DNA of 64,000 nucleotides, from the NCBI RefSeq assembly GCF_051200875.1, contig NZ_CP195191.1, positions 3,720,001-3,784,000 on the forward strand, written 5' to 3'. The notes under the pieces are model-generated. The model did not search any database and had not been told where the DNA came from. It saw only the letters and a program-made list of their open reading frames with translations. This stretch comes from Pseudotabrizicola sp051200875 (GTDB lineage: Bacteria > Pseudomonadota > Alphaproteobacteria > Rhodobacterales > Rhodobacteraceae). The number at the start of each line of letters is the position of its first letter. Position 1 is the stretch's first letter. Position numbers and translations under genes: made by a program. Shown piece by piece: positions 17,813 through 26,442 of the stretch.

Positions 17813-19066
17813 TCACTGAAATACGGCGCTGGGCGCGTCAAGGCTATCAGAGCCTTCGAATTCGATCTTCGACAGACCAAGCGTCGAGACGACCCGCTCG
17901 ACCGACTTTGTCTGAGTGACCAGTGCGTCGACAGCCGCCATGATCAGGGTTTCGCCTTTTTCGTTTCCGGCTTCCAACATCTGATCATAGGCAAAACCGG
18001 CCTCAGCCTCTGTCCTGATGGCCATGAGAGCGTCAAGGGAGATTTCCAGATCGGCCTTCAGTTGCGCGTCTATGGCTGCGTCCTTCTCAGCGACCAGAGA
18101 GGAAAGCGAAGGGACTTCAAGCACGGTGCCGTCCAGCCGGGTGTAGCGGCCAAGGTAGACGTTCTGAAGGCCCAAGCCATCGTAGTAGTGGCTGTTGTGG
18201 GTGTTGTCCGAGAAGCAATCGTGCTCTTCCTCGGGGTCGTTCAGCATCAGACCCAGTTTGATCCGCTGGCCCGCGAGTTCACCGTATCCAAGGCTTCCCA
18301 TCCCTGTCAGTATGGCGAGCAGGCCAGTATTGGCGTTTGCAGTTACATAGGTGCGGCCTGCACCACCTTCGTCCCACGCAGCAACCATTTCTTCCAGATC
18401 AGTGACCAGCAGAGCGCTTGCTGCCGCAAGGTAATCTGCACGACGGTCACAATTGCCGCCGGTGCACTCTGCGCCCTGAACGAAATCGGTATAGGGGCGG
18501 TTTCCGGCCCCCGAGCCAGTGCCATTCAGATCCTGCCCCCACAGAAGAAATTCGATGGCATGATACCCGCTTGCGACATTCGCCTCGATCCCATCGGCTT
18601 CGTGAAGCGTGCCTGCGATCAGTTCAGGCGTGATCTCGGAGGCATCAATCTCGCGCCCCGACAAGGTAAAGGATGGGGTCGCAATCACGTTCAATGCAGC
18701 ATGGGTGTTTTCTTCATTCACCGCTGTATCGGTTTCGACGTAGTCGATCAAACCTTCATCTAGCGGCCATGCGTTGACGCGTCCCTCCCAGTCATCGACC
18801 ACTGGATTTCCAAACCGATAGGCTTCGGTTTGCTGATAAGGGACACGGGCTGCCAACCATGCCGTTCTTGCTGCTGTCAGCGTCTCGGCCGAGGGAGAAG
18901 TGATCAAATCATCAACGGCCGATTTCAGGCTGACCGCAGTCGACAAGCTGTCCTGATAGGCGGCAAAAGCGAGATCGGCGTATCCTGTGACGACCGCGTC
19001 AGGTGTTTCGGCGGAAACGGCAGATGCCGCGATGCAAAGCGTAAGGCAAGAGGAAGTGAGGCGCAT
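17813..19066 (-). CDS. imelysin (M75-like) iron-regulated periplasmic protein
   Basis: 417 residues with a signal peptide ending near VSAE. The canonical GxHxxE motif is present as GYHAIEFLLWGQD at residue 167. The helix AARTAWLAARVPYQQTEAYRF is the other imelysin hallmark. Related proteins (IrpA, ICMP) are induced by iron limitation and bind heme or iron rather than acting as peptidases. It is the first gene of the four-gene operon. The AT-rich divergent region upstream should hold its promoter; no clear Irr or RirA box was recognised. Confidence 0.9.
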   Translation of the reverse strand: MRLTSSCLTLCIAASAVSAETPDAVVTGYADLAFAAYQDSLSTAVSLKSAVDDLITSPSAETLTAARTAWLAARVPYQQTEAYRFGNPVVDDWEGRVNAWPLDEGLIDYVETDTAVNEENTHAALNVIATPSFTLSGREIDASEITPELIAGTLHEADGIEANVASGYHAIEFLLWGQDLNGTGSGAGNRPYTDFVQGAECTGGNCDRRADYLAAASALLVTDLEEMVAAWDEGGAGRTYVTANANTGLLAILTGMGSLGYGELAGQRIKLGLMLNDPEEEHDCFSDNTHNSHYYDGLGLQNVYLGRYTRLDGTVLEVPSLSSLVAEKDAAIDAQLKADLEISLDALMAIRTEAEAGFAYDQMLEAGNEKGETLIMAAVDALVTQTKSVERVVSTLGLSKIEFEGSDSLDAPSAVFQ

Positions 19067-19275
19067 GGCGGCGGTGTCCTTTGTCTGGGCGTTTTGGCTG
19101 TGGCGGCAGGGCTTGGCGGTGCGCGTGAATCACATTTGGGCAGATAAATCCGACAAAAATACTATGTTGTAAATACTGATTGTTTATATCGGGAATTGTT
19201 GCCCTATTCAGTTCCGGCTTTCCTTGCGCGGAGACAGTGTTTAAGTCACGGGTATCCGAGCAAAAGGGGCACGTC
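19067..19275. promoter_or_regulatory. divergent promoter region, imelysin operon / neuB
   Basis: 209 bases between divergent starts. The half next to neuB is notably AT-rich. It contains a direct repeat AAATACT (19157-19163 and 19171-19177), 14 bases apart. AAAAGGGG at 19262-19269 is the neuB ribosome site. No recognised iron box was seen. Confidence 0.4.
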
Positions 19276-20304
19276 ATGAAAATCGACAATCGGTCCATTG
19301 GCCCAGATCACCCACCGTTGGTGATTGCTGAGATTGGCATCAATCATGGTGGCGATCTTGCGGTCGCCAAAGAGATGGTGCGCCTTGCCGCCCTGGCTGG
19401 CTGCGAGATGATCAAGCACCAGACGCATATCATCGAAGACGAGATGACCGATGAGGCCAAGTCGATCTTCCCGCCAAATGCTGATGTCTCGATCTGGCAT
19501 GTGATGGAACGTTGCGCGCTGAGCCGTGAAGACGAGGCCGAGTTGAAGCGGTACACCGAAGAACTGGGCATGATCTGGATCTCGACCCCGTTCTCTCGCG
19601 CGGCTGCCGATTTTCTAGAGACCTTGGATGTACCCGCCTACAAGATCGGTTCAGGCGAGGCGGATAACCTGCCGCTGATCCGCCACATCGCCCGCAAGGG
19701 AAAGCCAGTGATCCTGTCCACCGGGATGCAGACCATCGAAACCATTCGTGCAAGCGTCGAAATCCTTGATCAGGCAGGCGTCGAATACGCCCTTCTGGAG
19801 TGCACGAACCTTTACCCGAGCCCGGCTGAAATCGTTTCCTTGCGTGGCGTGACGGAATTGAAGACGGCGTTTCCAAAGGCTATCGTGGGCTTTTCCGACC
19901 ATTCCATCGGGCCGGAAATGGCGTTGGCCTCTGTTGCGCTGGGCGCATGTATTCTGGAACGGCACTACACCGACACGCGCTATCGCAAGGGGCCGGATAT
20001 CATCAATTCGATGGATCCAGCGGAATTGAAATTCCTGATCGACCGCAGCAAGGAAATCTGGATCGCCGCCAACAATCCTAAGCAGCGTTCCGCGCCGGAA
20101 GAGGATGTCTATCGCTTCGCACGCGGCTCCGTTGTGGCGGATGGCGACTTGCCGGCAGGCCATGTAATCACAGAGGCGGATATCTGGGCGCGGCGTCCCG
20201 GATCGGGTGAAATCGCGGCTTATGATTTTGACAAGGTGGTTGGCAAAACGCTGACGCGATCTGTAAAGCGCAACACGCAGTTGAAATGGTCTGACTTGGC
20301 CTGA
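19276..20304 (+). CDS. neuB: N-acetylneuraminate synthase-type nonulosonic acid synthase
   Basis: 342 residues. It condenses a 2-acetamido hexose (ManNAc for Neu5Ac) with phosphoenolpyruvate. The TIM-barrel NeuB domain starts at VIAEIGINHGGD and includes FSDHSIG and the LERHYTD metal site. The C-terminal SAF/antifreeze-like domain (GSVVADGDLPAGHVITEAD) closes the active site of the partner subunit. The ATG at 19276 has a strong AAAAGGGG site. Neu5Ac versus legionaminic acid cannot be settled by sequence alone, but no leg- or pse-specific genes are nearby. Confidence 0.93.
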   Translation: MKIDNRSIGPDHPPLVIAEIGINHGGDLAVAKEMVRLAALAGCEMIKHQTHIIEDEMTDEAKSIFPPNADVSIWHVMERCALSREDEAELKRYTEELGMIWISTPFSRAAADFLETLDVPAYKIGSGEADNLPLIRHIARKGKPVILSTGMQTIETIRASVEILDQAGVEYALLECTNLYPSPAEIVSLRGVTELKTAFPKAIVGFSDHSIGPEMALASVALGACILERHYTDTRYRKGPDIINSMDPAELKFLIDRSKEIWIAANNPKQRSAPEEDVYRFARGSVVADGDLPAGHVITEADIWARRPGSGEIAAYDFDKVVGKTLTRSVKRNTQLKWSDLA

Positions 20305-20316
20305 GGGCGTAGGGCG

Positions 20317-20997
20317 GTGATCCTTTCAACCTCGCATAACTTCATCTTTGTGCATGTCCCAAAGACAGCAGGCACGGCCATGACGGCCGCGCTGGAACCC
20401 TATGGCATTTCTGGAACCAGAACCAAATGGCGAAGGCTGTTGCGCCGTGTGCCCATTCAGGAAGAAGCGACCAAGGCCTATTTTCGCAAACACGAGACGG
20501 CCTTGGATATGCAGCGGAAAATGGGCTCGGTGGCCTATTCCGGGTTCTTCAAGTTCACGGTGGTGCGTAACCCGTTTGACCATGCAGTATCGCATTACGA
20601 ATATCTGAAAGAGTTCCGAAACCCAAAGCTGGCAGCACAGTTTGCGGCCATGTCATTCGCGGACTATCTGCGGTGGCGCGAAACGAGGCGCGGCCTTTTT
20701 GTGCCGTTTTTCACAATCCTTCCTGATCAGGCCCATTTCATCGCGGATGCAGCAGGCACATCGCTATTGGTTGATCGTGTCTTGAAATTTGAAACGCTTG
20801 CCGATGATTTCGGACGGCTGTGCAAAGAACTTGGGCTTCCAGACATTGCCATGGAAAGGATCAACCCGACTCGAGCAAAGAAAGCAGGGCGCGCGTTGGA
20901 CAGCTATTACGACGAAGACACCTTTGCGGCTGTCCAACGGATTTACGCAAGAGATTTCCCGCTGCTAGGGTATTCCCCCGTCTTGCCCAAGTCTTAA
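20317..20997 (+). CDS. sulfotransferase family protein
   Basis: 226 residues, cytoplasmic or Golgi-type sulfotransferase fold that moves sulfate from PAPS to a glycan. The 5'-phosphosulfate loop is FVHVPKTAGTAMTAAL at the N-terminus. The 3'-phosphate site is FTVVRNPFDHAVSHYEYL near residue 85. The start is GTG at 20317, 12 bases after neuB, so it is probably co-transcribed. Placement suggests sulfation of the nonulosonate-bearing surface glycan, which is inference. Its stop codon overlaps that of the next, convergent gene. Confidence 0.82.
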   Translation: MILSTSHNFIFVHVPKTAGTAMTAALEPYGISGTRTKWRRLLRRVPIQEEATKAYFRKHETALDMQRKMGSVAYSGFFKFTVVRNPFDHAVSHYEYLKEFRNPKLAAQFAAMSFADYLRWRETRRGLFVPFFTILPDQAHFIADAAGTSLLVDRVLKFETLADDFGRLCKELGLPDIAMERINPTRAKKAGRALDSYYDEDTFAAVQRIYARDFPLLGYSPVLPKS

Positions 20998-21734
20998 CGG
21001 GCGTAGCCAAACGCTTCAAAGATCTGTCGATCTCGTTCCTGAATGGCAAGTTTCTGCGTTTCAGTCAGCAAACTTGCCGCTGGGGCGCGATTAGACCGAT
21101 GCTCACCTTTGGCAAAAGGCATATGAGCGTTCAGATCTGCCCCGACCCGCTTGGACAAGTGGGATAAATCTTCGGCCATTTCTTCGTAACGGATCACCAG
21201 ATCAGGCCGTCGACTATCGAAGAGATAAGGGAGATTTGGAGAGGCTTGGCGTGTGCCATGATCGACGAAAGCTGAAAGAGGTGCGGATGAGTTTCGCAGT
21301 TTCTTTTGGTGCCATGCCCAAGAGACGATCTGTTCATACGGGTGACGCACCATAGAGACGAGGAATGCTTTGGCGAGCATCTCGCCGCCGCCGCGCCTGC
21401 GGATGGCTGCGGGCGTTATGTGATTGTAATATCGGGCAGTGAACTTTGAATACAGCTTGCCATGTCCGCCGGGCATCATTCGTTTCGGCACCTGTCCGGT
21501 GGTCCTGAACGATGCAAAGTCAGCAAGGTATTTGTGTTCTGTCCAAGAAATCCATGCCCAGTTCTGGGGGAGGCGGCCACCGGCCTCGGCTCTTTTCAGC
21601 TCATCTTCCGGCAAAAGCGGCGTAATGATATCCGCCTGACCGCCCGGTGCGCAGGACAAAGCAACCTCGACCGAGGTTGACGCCGTCTTGTGGGGTTTGA
21701 TGAACAGGATGTTCTGTTCGCTTAGGAAAATCAT
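20994..21734 (-). CDS. second sulfotransferase family protein
   Basis: 246 residues. The start at 21734 (MIFLSEQNILFIKPHKTAST) places the PAPS 5' loop FIKPHKTASTSVEVAL at the N-terminus, as in related enzymes. The frame is open for another 230 codons upstream, but that part is low-quality sequence antisense to neuC. The 3'-phosphate region is VSMVRHPYEQIVSWAWHQ. It is convergent with the first sulfotransferase, overlapping by 4 bases. A different acceptor specificity is likely, as the two proteins are only distantly alike. Confidence 0.8.
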   Translation of the reverse strand: MIFLSEQNILFIKPHKTASTSVEVALSCAPGGQADIITPLLPEDELKRAEAGGRLPQNWAWISWTEHKYLADFASFRTTGQVPKRMMPGGHGKLYSKFTARYYNHITPAAIRRRGGGEMLAKAFLVSMVRHPYEQIVSWAWHQKKLRNSSAPLSAFVDHGTRQASPNLPYLFDSRRPDLVIRYEEMAEDLSHLSKRVGADLNAHMPFAKGEHRSNRAPAASLLTETQKLAIQERDRQIFEAFGYAR

Positions 21735-21970
21735 GAAACCCCTGAGTGACCGGATTTGAGGCTGGTTTGTCCGTTCCCTACAAAGACAGTGTCCAGTTTT
21801 GCAAGCAAATAAGGCGACAGGCCGCCCGATGGCTTGGCATCGCTGGGCTTCCAAATTCGGGTTGCCAGTGAATGTGAAACCTTGAACAGCCAACTTATCG
21901 GTGACGAAGCAAGGGCAACGACCGTGATCTCTCCTCTGCCGTCTGATGGTTTGATCGAGTTCAGCAACAT
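21731..21970 (-). CDS. small ORF upstream of the second sulfotransferase, doubtful
   Basis: 79-residue frame starting MLLNSIKPSDGRGEITVVA. No family is recognised. In its favour, the TGA overlaps the sulfotransferase ATG as ATGA, and it fills an otherwise empty 288-base gap. Against it, it uses codons that are rare in the neighbours (AGA, ATA, GTA, CGA) and has no convincing ribosome site. It may be a decayed gene fragment. Confidence 0.28.
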   Translation of the reverse strand: MLLNSIKPSDGRGEITVVALASSPISWLFKVSHSLATRIWKPSDAKPSGGLSPYLLAKLDTVFVGNGQTSLKSGHSGVS

Positions 21971-22022
21971 ACTTCACGTCTCGCCCCGTGACATTTCCGC
22001 AAAGTTTGCTATGGGCTAGGCC

Positions 22023-23144
22023 ATGACCCGTTCGCTTCTCTTTCTCACAGGTACCCGCGCCGATTTTGGCAAGCTGGAGCCGTTGGCCGCCGCCGCCCGC
22101 GACGCGGGCTACCGTGTTACGTTCTTCGTGACAGGAATGCACATGATGGAGCGGTACGGCCTGACAAAACTCGAAGTCCATCGAATGCCCGGCGTTGGTG
22201 TTCATGAATTCCTGAACCAGAGGGCTGGGGATGGACAGGACGTGGTTCTGGCCAAGACAGTCATGGGTTTTTCCGATTATGTGATGGAAAATCGCCCTGA
22301 TCTCATCGTCATCCATGGCGATCGCATCGAGGCGCTTGCCGGAGCGTTGGTTGCTGCAACGAATTATGTGCCTTCTGCGCATATCGAGGGTGGCGAGGTG
22401 TCGGGCACGATTGATGAGGTGTTCAGGCATTGTAACACCAAGCTAGCGACCCACCACTTCGTATCGTCCGAGCAGGCTGGGCGGCGTGTCATGGTCTTGG
22501 GTGAGCCTGAAAGTTCAATCCACGTCATTGGATCGCCGGAACTGGATTTCCACGCGGGACCATCTGGTGTGACACTGGATGAAGTGCGCAAGCGTTACGC
22601 CATAGATTTTGCCGATTACGGAATTGCGGTTTTTCACCCTGTCACCAGTGAGCAGGGGACCATGGGGCAACAGGCCCAAGATCTCTTTGGGGCGCTGGAA
22701 CGTGCAAAGCGGAATTTCGTCGTGATCGCGCCCAACAACGACCCGGGGTCCGAGGCGATCTTCTCGGCCTTGTCCACCTTGCCGAAGGATCGGTTCCGCC
22801 TGATCCCATCTATGCGCTTTGCTCATTTTTCAGAGCTGATGAAGAACGCGGCCTGCATGATTGGAAATTCCAGTGCGGGTGTGCGTGAGGCACCCTTCCT
22901 TGGAATTCCATCGCTGGATATTGGGACGCGGCAGACCAACAGGGCGCAAGCAAGCTCGGTTCATTCCTGTGCTGCGAATGATGTTACAGCGATTGATGCT
23001 TTCTTGGGTCAAGAGTGGGGCCGTCGTCATCCGCCGCATACAGGGTTTGGCGAGGGGCGCGCGGCAGATAGATTTGTCGACACTCTGCGCCAAGAAGAAT
23101 TCTGGGCTCGGGGCTTGCAAAAGGCCTTTCACGATTTTGGCTGA
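22023..23144 (+). CDS. neuC: UDP-N-acetylglucosamine 2-epimerase (hydrolysing), NeuC type
   Basis: 373 residues. It releases ManNAc from UDP-GlcNAc as the first committed step to Neu5Ac. The N-terminal LFLTGTRADFGKLEPLAAA is the GT-B-like UDP-binding start of NeuC. VIHGDRIEALAGALVAA, AHIEGGEVSGTIDE and MIGNSSAGVREAPFLGIP are conserved catalytic and nucleotide-binding blocks. LegG-type epimerases are similar, so the substrate is not fully certain. The end overlaps the probable start of the first KdtA-like gene. Confidence 0.92.
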   Translation: MTRSLLFLTGTRADFGKLEPLAAAARDAGYRVTFFVTGMHMMERYGLTKLEVHRMPGVGVHEFLNQRAGDGQDVVLAKTVMGFSDYVMENRPDLIVIHGDRIEALAGALVAATNYVPSAHIEGGEVSGTIDEVFRHCNTKLATHHFVSSEQAGRRVMVLGEPESSIHVIGSPELDFHAGPSGVTLDEVRKRYAIDFADYGIAVFHPVTSEQGTMGQQAQDLFGALERAKRNFVVIAPNNDPGSEAIFSALSTLPKDRFRLIPSMRFAHFSELMKNAACMIGNSSAGVREAPFLGIPSLDIGTRQTNRAQASSVHSCAANDVTAIDAFLGQEWGRRHPPHTGFGEGRAADRFVDTLRQEEFWARGLQKAFHDFG

Positions 23145-24423
23145 TCAAGGGCAACATCGTAAGGGCCGACAGTCTACAGGCCTCTTGCTGCGGGCCTATT
23201 TGCTGGCCAGCAATGCAATACCCCTTTTGGCTCAACCCGTGCTTCGACGCCGTTTGGCCAAGGGGAAGGAAGACCCTGCACGGTGGAGAGAGAAGCTGGG
23301 ACTTCCGAGCCTTGGCAGGCCAAATGGTCGTTTGGTCTGGCTTCACGCTGTGGGACTTGGCGAGGTCTTGGCGCTGCGTGGGTTGATCAGCGAAATGTCG
23401 CGTTTGGCACCGGATCTCCATTTTCTGGTAACATCGACGGCCAAATCTTCGGCGAAGGTCATGGCGGCGAACTTGCCTCCACGTTCGTTTCACCAGTTTC
23501 TGCCTTTGGATGCGCCGGTTTATCTTGAACGCTTTCTGGATCATTGGCGTCCAGATCTGTCGGTTTGGGCCGAACAGGAAATCTGGCCCGGAGCTGTCGT
23601 GGCGCTGTCGCGCAGAAAAATCCCGATGGCTCTGGTCAATGCCCGGATCACCCACGAAAGCTATCTGCGAAGAAAGCGTGCTGCCGGGCTTTATGGTGAC
23701 CTGTTTCGGCGATTCTCCTTGATTGCCGCGCAGGAAGAAGAGACGGCATCCAGACTAACGCAATTGGGTGCATCTGATGTGCAAGTGGCCGGTTCGTTGA
23801 AGTCGGCGGCGCCGCCGCTGGGCGTCGATGCTGCCGAACTTGCGCGGCTGCAAACCATTCTTGCGTCTCGAAAGGTCTGGGTTGCCGCTTCGACTCATGC
23901 TGCCGATGAAGCGGAAGTCTTGCGTGCGGTGCCCGGATTGGGGACGGAGTTTCTGACAATCGTTGCCCCGCGCGATATTGGGCGGTCGGATGAAATTGCC
24001 GCGGCCCTTGCGGAAGGCGGCATCAGTTTTGTCCGTCGAAGCCTTGGCCAAGTGCCGGGGGCGCAAACGAAGGTTTGGCTGGCAGACAGCTATGGTGAAC
24101 TTGGGATCTGGTATCGACTGGCTAAGGTTGCGCTTGTCGGCGGCGCTTTTGGAGAGGTGGGCGGGCATAACCCATGGGAGCCCGCGGTCCTGGGGGTTCC
24201 AATTTTGCATGGCCCGAATACGTCCAATTTCGTCGTGGATTATGACCTGCTGGACAGCAAGAATGCATCGGTCTTGGTTCAGCCCGGAGGTCTGGCGACG
24301 GCCGTCTTGCAGCCCGGTCTCGAGGCGATGGGAGAGCGGGCACGGACGATGGCCGAGTTGGCGAAAGGCAAGCTTGCGCCGCTGGCAGAAGATCTGGTTG
24401 CTTTGATCGCGAGGACGGAATGA
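23137..24423 (+). CDS. KdtA/WaaA-like glycosyltransferase, copy 1
   Basis: GT-B transferase of the Kdo-transferase family (GT30), 428 residues from the TTG at 23137, which overlaps neuC by 8 bases. This start is tentative; upstream frame is antisense-like and later TTG codons are possible. Visible motifs are VWLHAVGLGEVLALRG, with the catalytic-type Glu after Gly, VWAEQEIWPGAVVAL, and the C-terminal GGAFGEVGGHNPWEPAVLG loop for the CMP-sugar. It lies between neuC and a second copy, so its donor may be CMP-nonulosonate or CMP-Kdo. Confidence 0.82.
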   Translation: MADQGQHRKGRQSTGLLLRAYLLASNAIPLLAQPVLRRRLAKGKEDPARWREKLGLPSLGRPNGRLVWLHAVGLGEVLALRGLISEMSRLAPDLHFLVTSTAKSSAKVMAANLPPRSFHQFLPLDAPVYLERFLDHWRPDLSVWAEQEIWPGAVVALSRRKIPMALVNARITHESYLRRKRAAGLYGDLFRRFSLIAAQEEETASRLTQLGASDVQVAGSLKSAAPPLGVDAAELARLQTILASRKVWVAASTHAADEAEVLRAVPGLGTEFLTIVAPRDIGRSDEIAAALAEGGISFVRRSLGQVPGAQTKVWLADSYGELGIWYRLAKVALVGGAFGEVGGHNPWEPAVLGVPILHGPNTSNFVVDYDLLDSKNASVLVQPGGLATAVLQPGLEAMGERARTMAELAKGKLAPLAEDLVALIARTE

Positions 24424-25745
24424 CCATCGTCTTGCGAGTGTTCCTGTTGGTTTGGGCATTGCTGTGGACCGCCGGGTTGCCGGCTGTCCTCTTCTATCTG
24501 TGGCGCAGAGGGCGGAAAGATCCTGTCTACTGGTCGGCATTGGCCGAGCGATTTGGCCGCTATGACAAGGCTTTGGCGGGTGCAGTCTGGGTGCACGCGG
24601 TCTCGCTTGGCGAATTGCGATCCGCTGTTCCTTTGATCCGCGGACTTCTCGATCAGGGGCACAACATCGTCACAACCCATTTTACCCCTGCTGGCAGGTC
24701 AGAAGCGGAAAAGGTCTTTTCAGCAGAAATCGCCGCTGGACGGGTCCGCGCCGTCTGGGTGCCATTTGATGTGGGCTGGGCGTTGAGCGGCTTTTTCAGA
24801 ACTTTCCGTCCCGCTTATGGGCTGGTCATGGAAATCGAGATTTGGCCGGGGATGGTATTTTCTGCACGAAAGCACGGCGTTCCGCTGTTCATGTGCAATG
24901 CGCAGTACCCGGAAAATTCACTGCGCCGCGATAGCGGGGGGCTGCGGTTGCGGCAGCAAGTGATGCAGGGCTTTGCTGGTGCCTTGGTGAAATCTGACCT
25001 GCAAGCCAATCGTTTTGCGGGTGCAGGAGTTCGGAACATCGCTGTTACGGGCGAGTTGCGATTTGATCAGCCAGTGCCGCATAACCTTGTCCGAGAGGGT
25101 GTGGCCGCACGGCGCTGGATCGGCGCTGGTGAGCGTCGCGTCATCTGCATTGCAAGCGCAATTGAGGGCGAGGATGAGGTCTATCTTCGTGCGATCAATG
25201 ACCTTAATTTGCATTGCCGTGAAAATGGATTGCCAAAGCCCCTTGTCGTCTATGTGCCACGACGGCCGGAACGGTTTGACGAGGTTGCACAAATGCTTGC
25301 GTCCTCGGGGTTTTCCGTTCTGCGGCGGTCAGGTTTGGGATCTGTTTTCAGTCCCGACCACTGGCCGGCGATTGATGAGTGTCCGGACATCTTTCTTGGT
25401 GACAGTCTGGGTGAAATGTATGGCTATCTGGCCATGGCCGATCAGGTCATTGTGGGCGGGGGATTTTCGCCCAAAGGCGCCCATAACATTTCCGAAGCGC
25501 TGGTTCTGGGCAAGCCTGTCGTCACTGGCCCCCATACACACACAATCGAATTCCCCTTTGCCGAAGCTAGGGCCGCCGGGGTCGCTGCTTCCGTTCTGGA
25601 TGCTGCCGCGTTGTCTGCCTGGCTGATCAGGGGCTCATACCCGAACCCCAAGGCAATTGCCGATTTCGTCGCAACGCAGGTCAACGCAACCGAGCGTACG
25701 CTACACGCCATTCCCCGCCTGCTGTCCGCGGTCAAACCTTCCTGA
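24420..25745 (+). CDS. KdtA/WaaA-like glycosyltransferase, copy 2
   Basis: 441 residues. An N-terminal membrane helix (VFLLVWALLWTAGLPAVLFYL) anchors it to the inner membrane, as in Kdo transferases. The motifs are VWVHAVSLGELRSAVP, LVMEIEIWPGMVFSA and VGGGFSPKGAHNISEALVLG. The start overlaps copy 1 (ATGA). The two copies are clearly diverged rather than a recent duplication. One may be the lipid A Kdo transferase and the other a nonulosonate transferase. The end overlaps the convergent neuA by 14 bases. Confidence 0.85.
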   Translation: MTIVLRVFLLVWALLWTAGLPAVLFYLWRRGRKDPVYWSALAERFGRYDKALAGAVWVHAVSLGELRSAVPLIRGLLDQGHNIVTTHFTPAGRSEAEKVFSAEIAAGRVRAVWVPFDVGWALSGFFRTFRPAYGLVMEIEIWPGMVFSARKHGVPLFMCNAQYPENSLRRDSGGLRLRQQVMQGFAGALVKSDLQANRFAGAGVRNIAVTGELRFDQPVPHNLVREGVAARRWIGAGERRVICIASAIEGEDEVYLRAINDLNLHCRENGLPKPLVVYVPRRPERFDEVAQMLASSGFSVLRRSGLGSVFSPDHWPAIDECPDIFLGDSLGEMYGYLAMADQVIVGGGFSPKGAHNISEALVLGKPVVTGPHTHTIEFPFAEARAAGVAASVLDAAALSAWLIRGSYPNPKAIADFVATQVNATERTLHAIPRLLSAVKPS

Positions 25746-26442
25746 CGCCTGCGGCCAGTTGCTCTTTCAGCAGGAATTCTACCAAGCGGAAATCATAGGG
25801 CGTGTCGATGTCATGGCAACGGTCTGAGTCGAGCACATATGGAACAACCCGACCTTCATAAATCGTTTTGGCGCGCCGCAAGTATTCAGGTGCCACCACA
25901 TAAACGACGCCAACATGTTCATACACCACAGGTGCGTCCTGACGTGCCCAGACCCCGCCAGGAAGGGGCTTTGAGACATGCAAGGCACCAGAGGCATCGG
26001 GCTCGACTAGGTTGAAATATGGATTTTTTCGAGCCTCGCAAACGCTCATGACCATGTCAGGATGTTCGTTTGTGAAAAGATCGAGTGCACCGTCGATATC
26101 TTCGGGAATGCGCAAGGGCGAAGTGCAGTCCAAGTCAAGGAAAGCCGAAACCGGCCCAGTCTTTTCCTCGGAGGTTGCGAGTGCATGCTGCCAGACACCC
26201 CATTTCGGTGCGGTGTCCGTTGCCAGTTCGGCTGGGCGCAGGCCAATGTCCAGCGCTCCACGCTTTACAGCGTGCTCATAGATTGCCTCATCATCAGTGG
26301 ACACCACCACTGCTCCAACGCGAGGATTGGCAAAAAGTTGATCCAACGACCAGTCAATCAGAGGTTTGCCACAAAGGGGCCGGAAGTTCTTGCCCGGCAC
26401 ACCCTTGGACCCTTTGCGCGCCCCGATATGCCCAAGGATCAT
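25732..26442 (-). CDS. neuA: acylneuraminate cytidylyltransferase (CMP-nonulosonate synthetase)
   Basis: 236 residues. It activates the nonulosonic acid with CTP, forming the CMP-sugar donor. GHIGARKGSKGVPGKNFRPL is the CTP-binding signature, and VVVSTDDEAIYEHA and DLDCTSPLR are typical conserved blocks. It completes the neuB-neuC-neuA pathway but is on the opposite strand. Its ATG overlaps the metG stop by 4 bases, so it is probably transcribed from the metG promoter. Exact sugar specificity not determined. Confidence 0.92.
   Translation of the reverse strand: MILGHIGARKGSKGVPGKNFRPLCGKPLIDWSLDQLFANPRVGAVVVSTDDEAIYEHAVKRGALDIGLRPAELATDTAPKWGVWQHALATSEEKTGPVSAFLDLDCTSPLRIPEDIDGALDLFTNEHPDMVMSVCEARKNPYFNLVEPDASGALHVSKPLPGGVWARQDAPVVYEHVGVVYVVAPEYLRRAKTIYEGRVVPYVLDSDRCHDIDTPYDFRLVEFLLKEQLAAGVRKV

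Noticed and set aside
21735..22430. N-terminal extension of the second sulfotransferase
   Set aside because: The added residues are antisense to neuC and the PAPS loop should be near the N-terminus.
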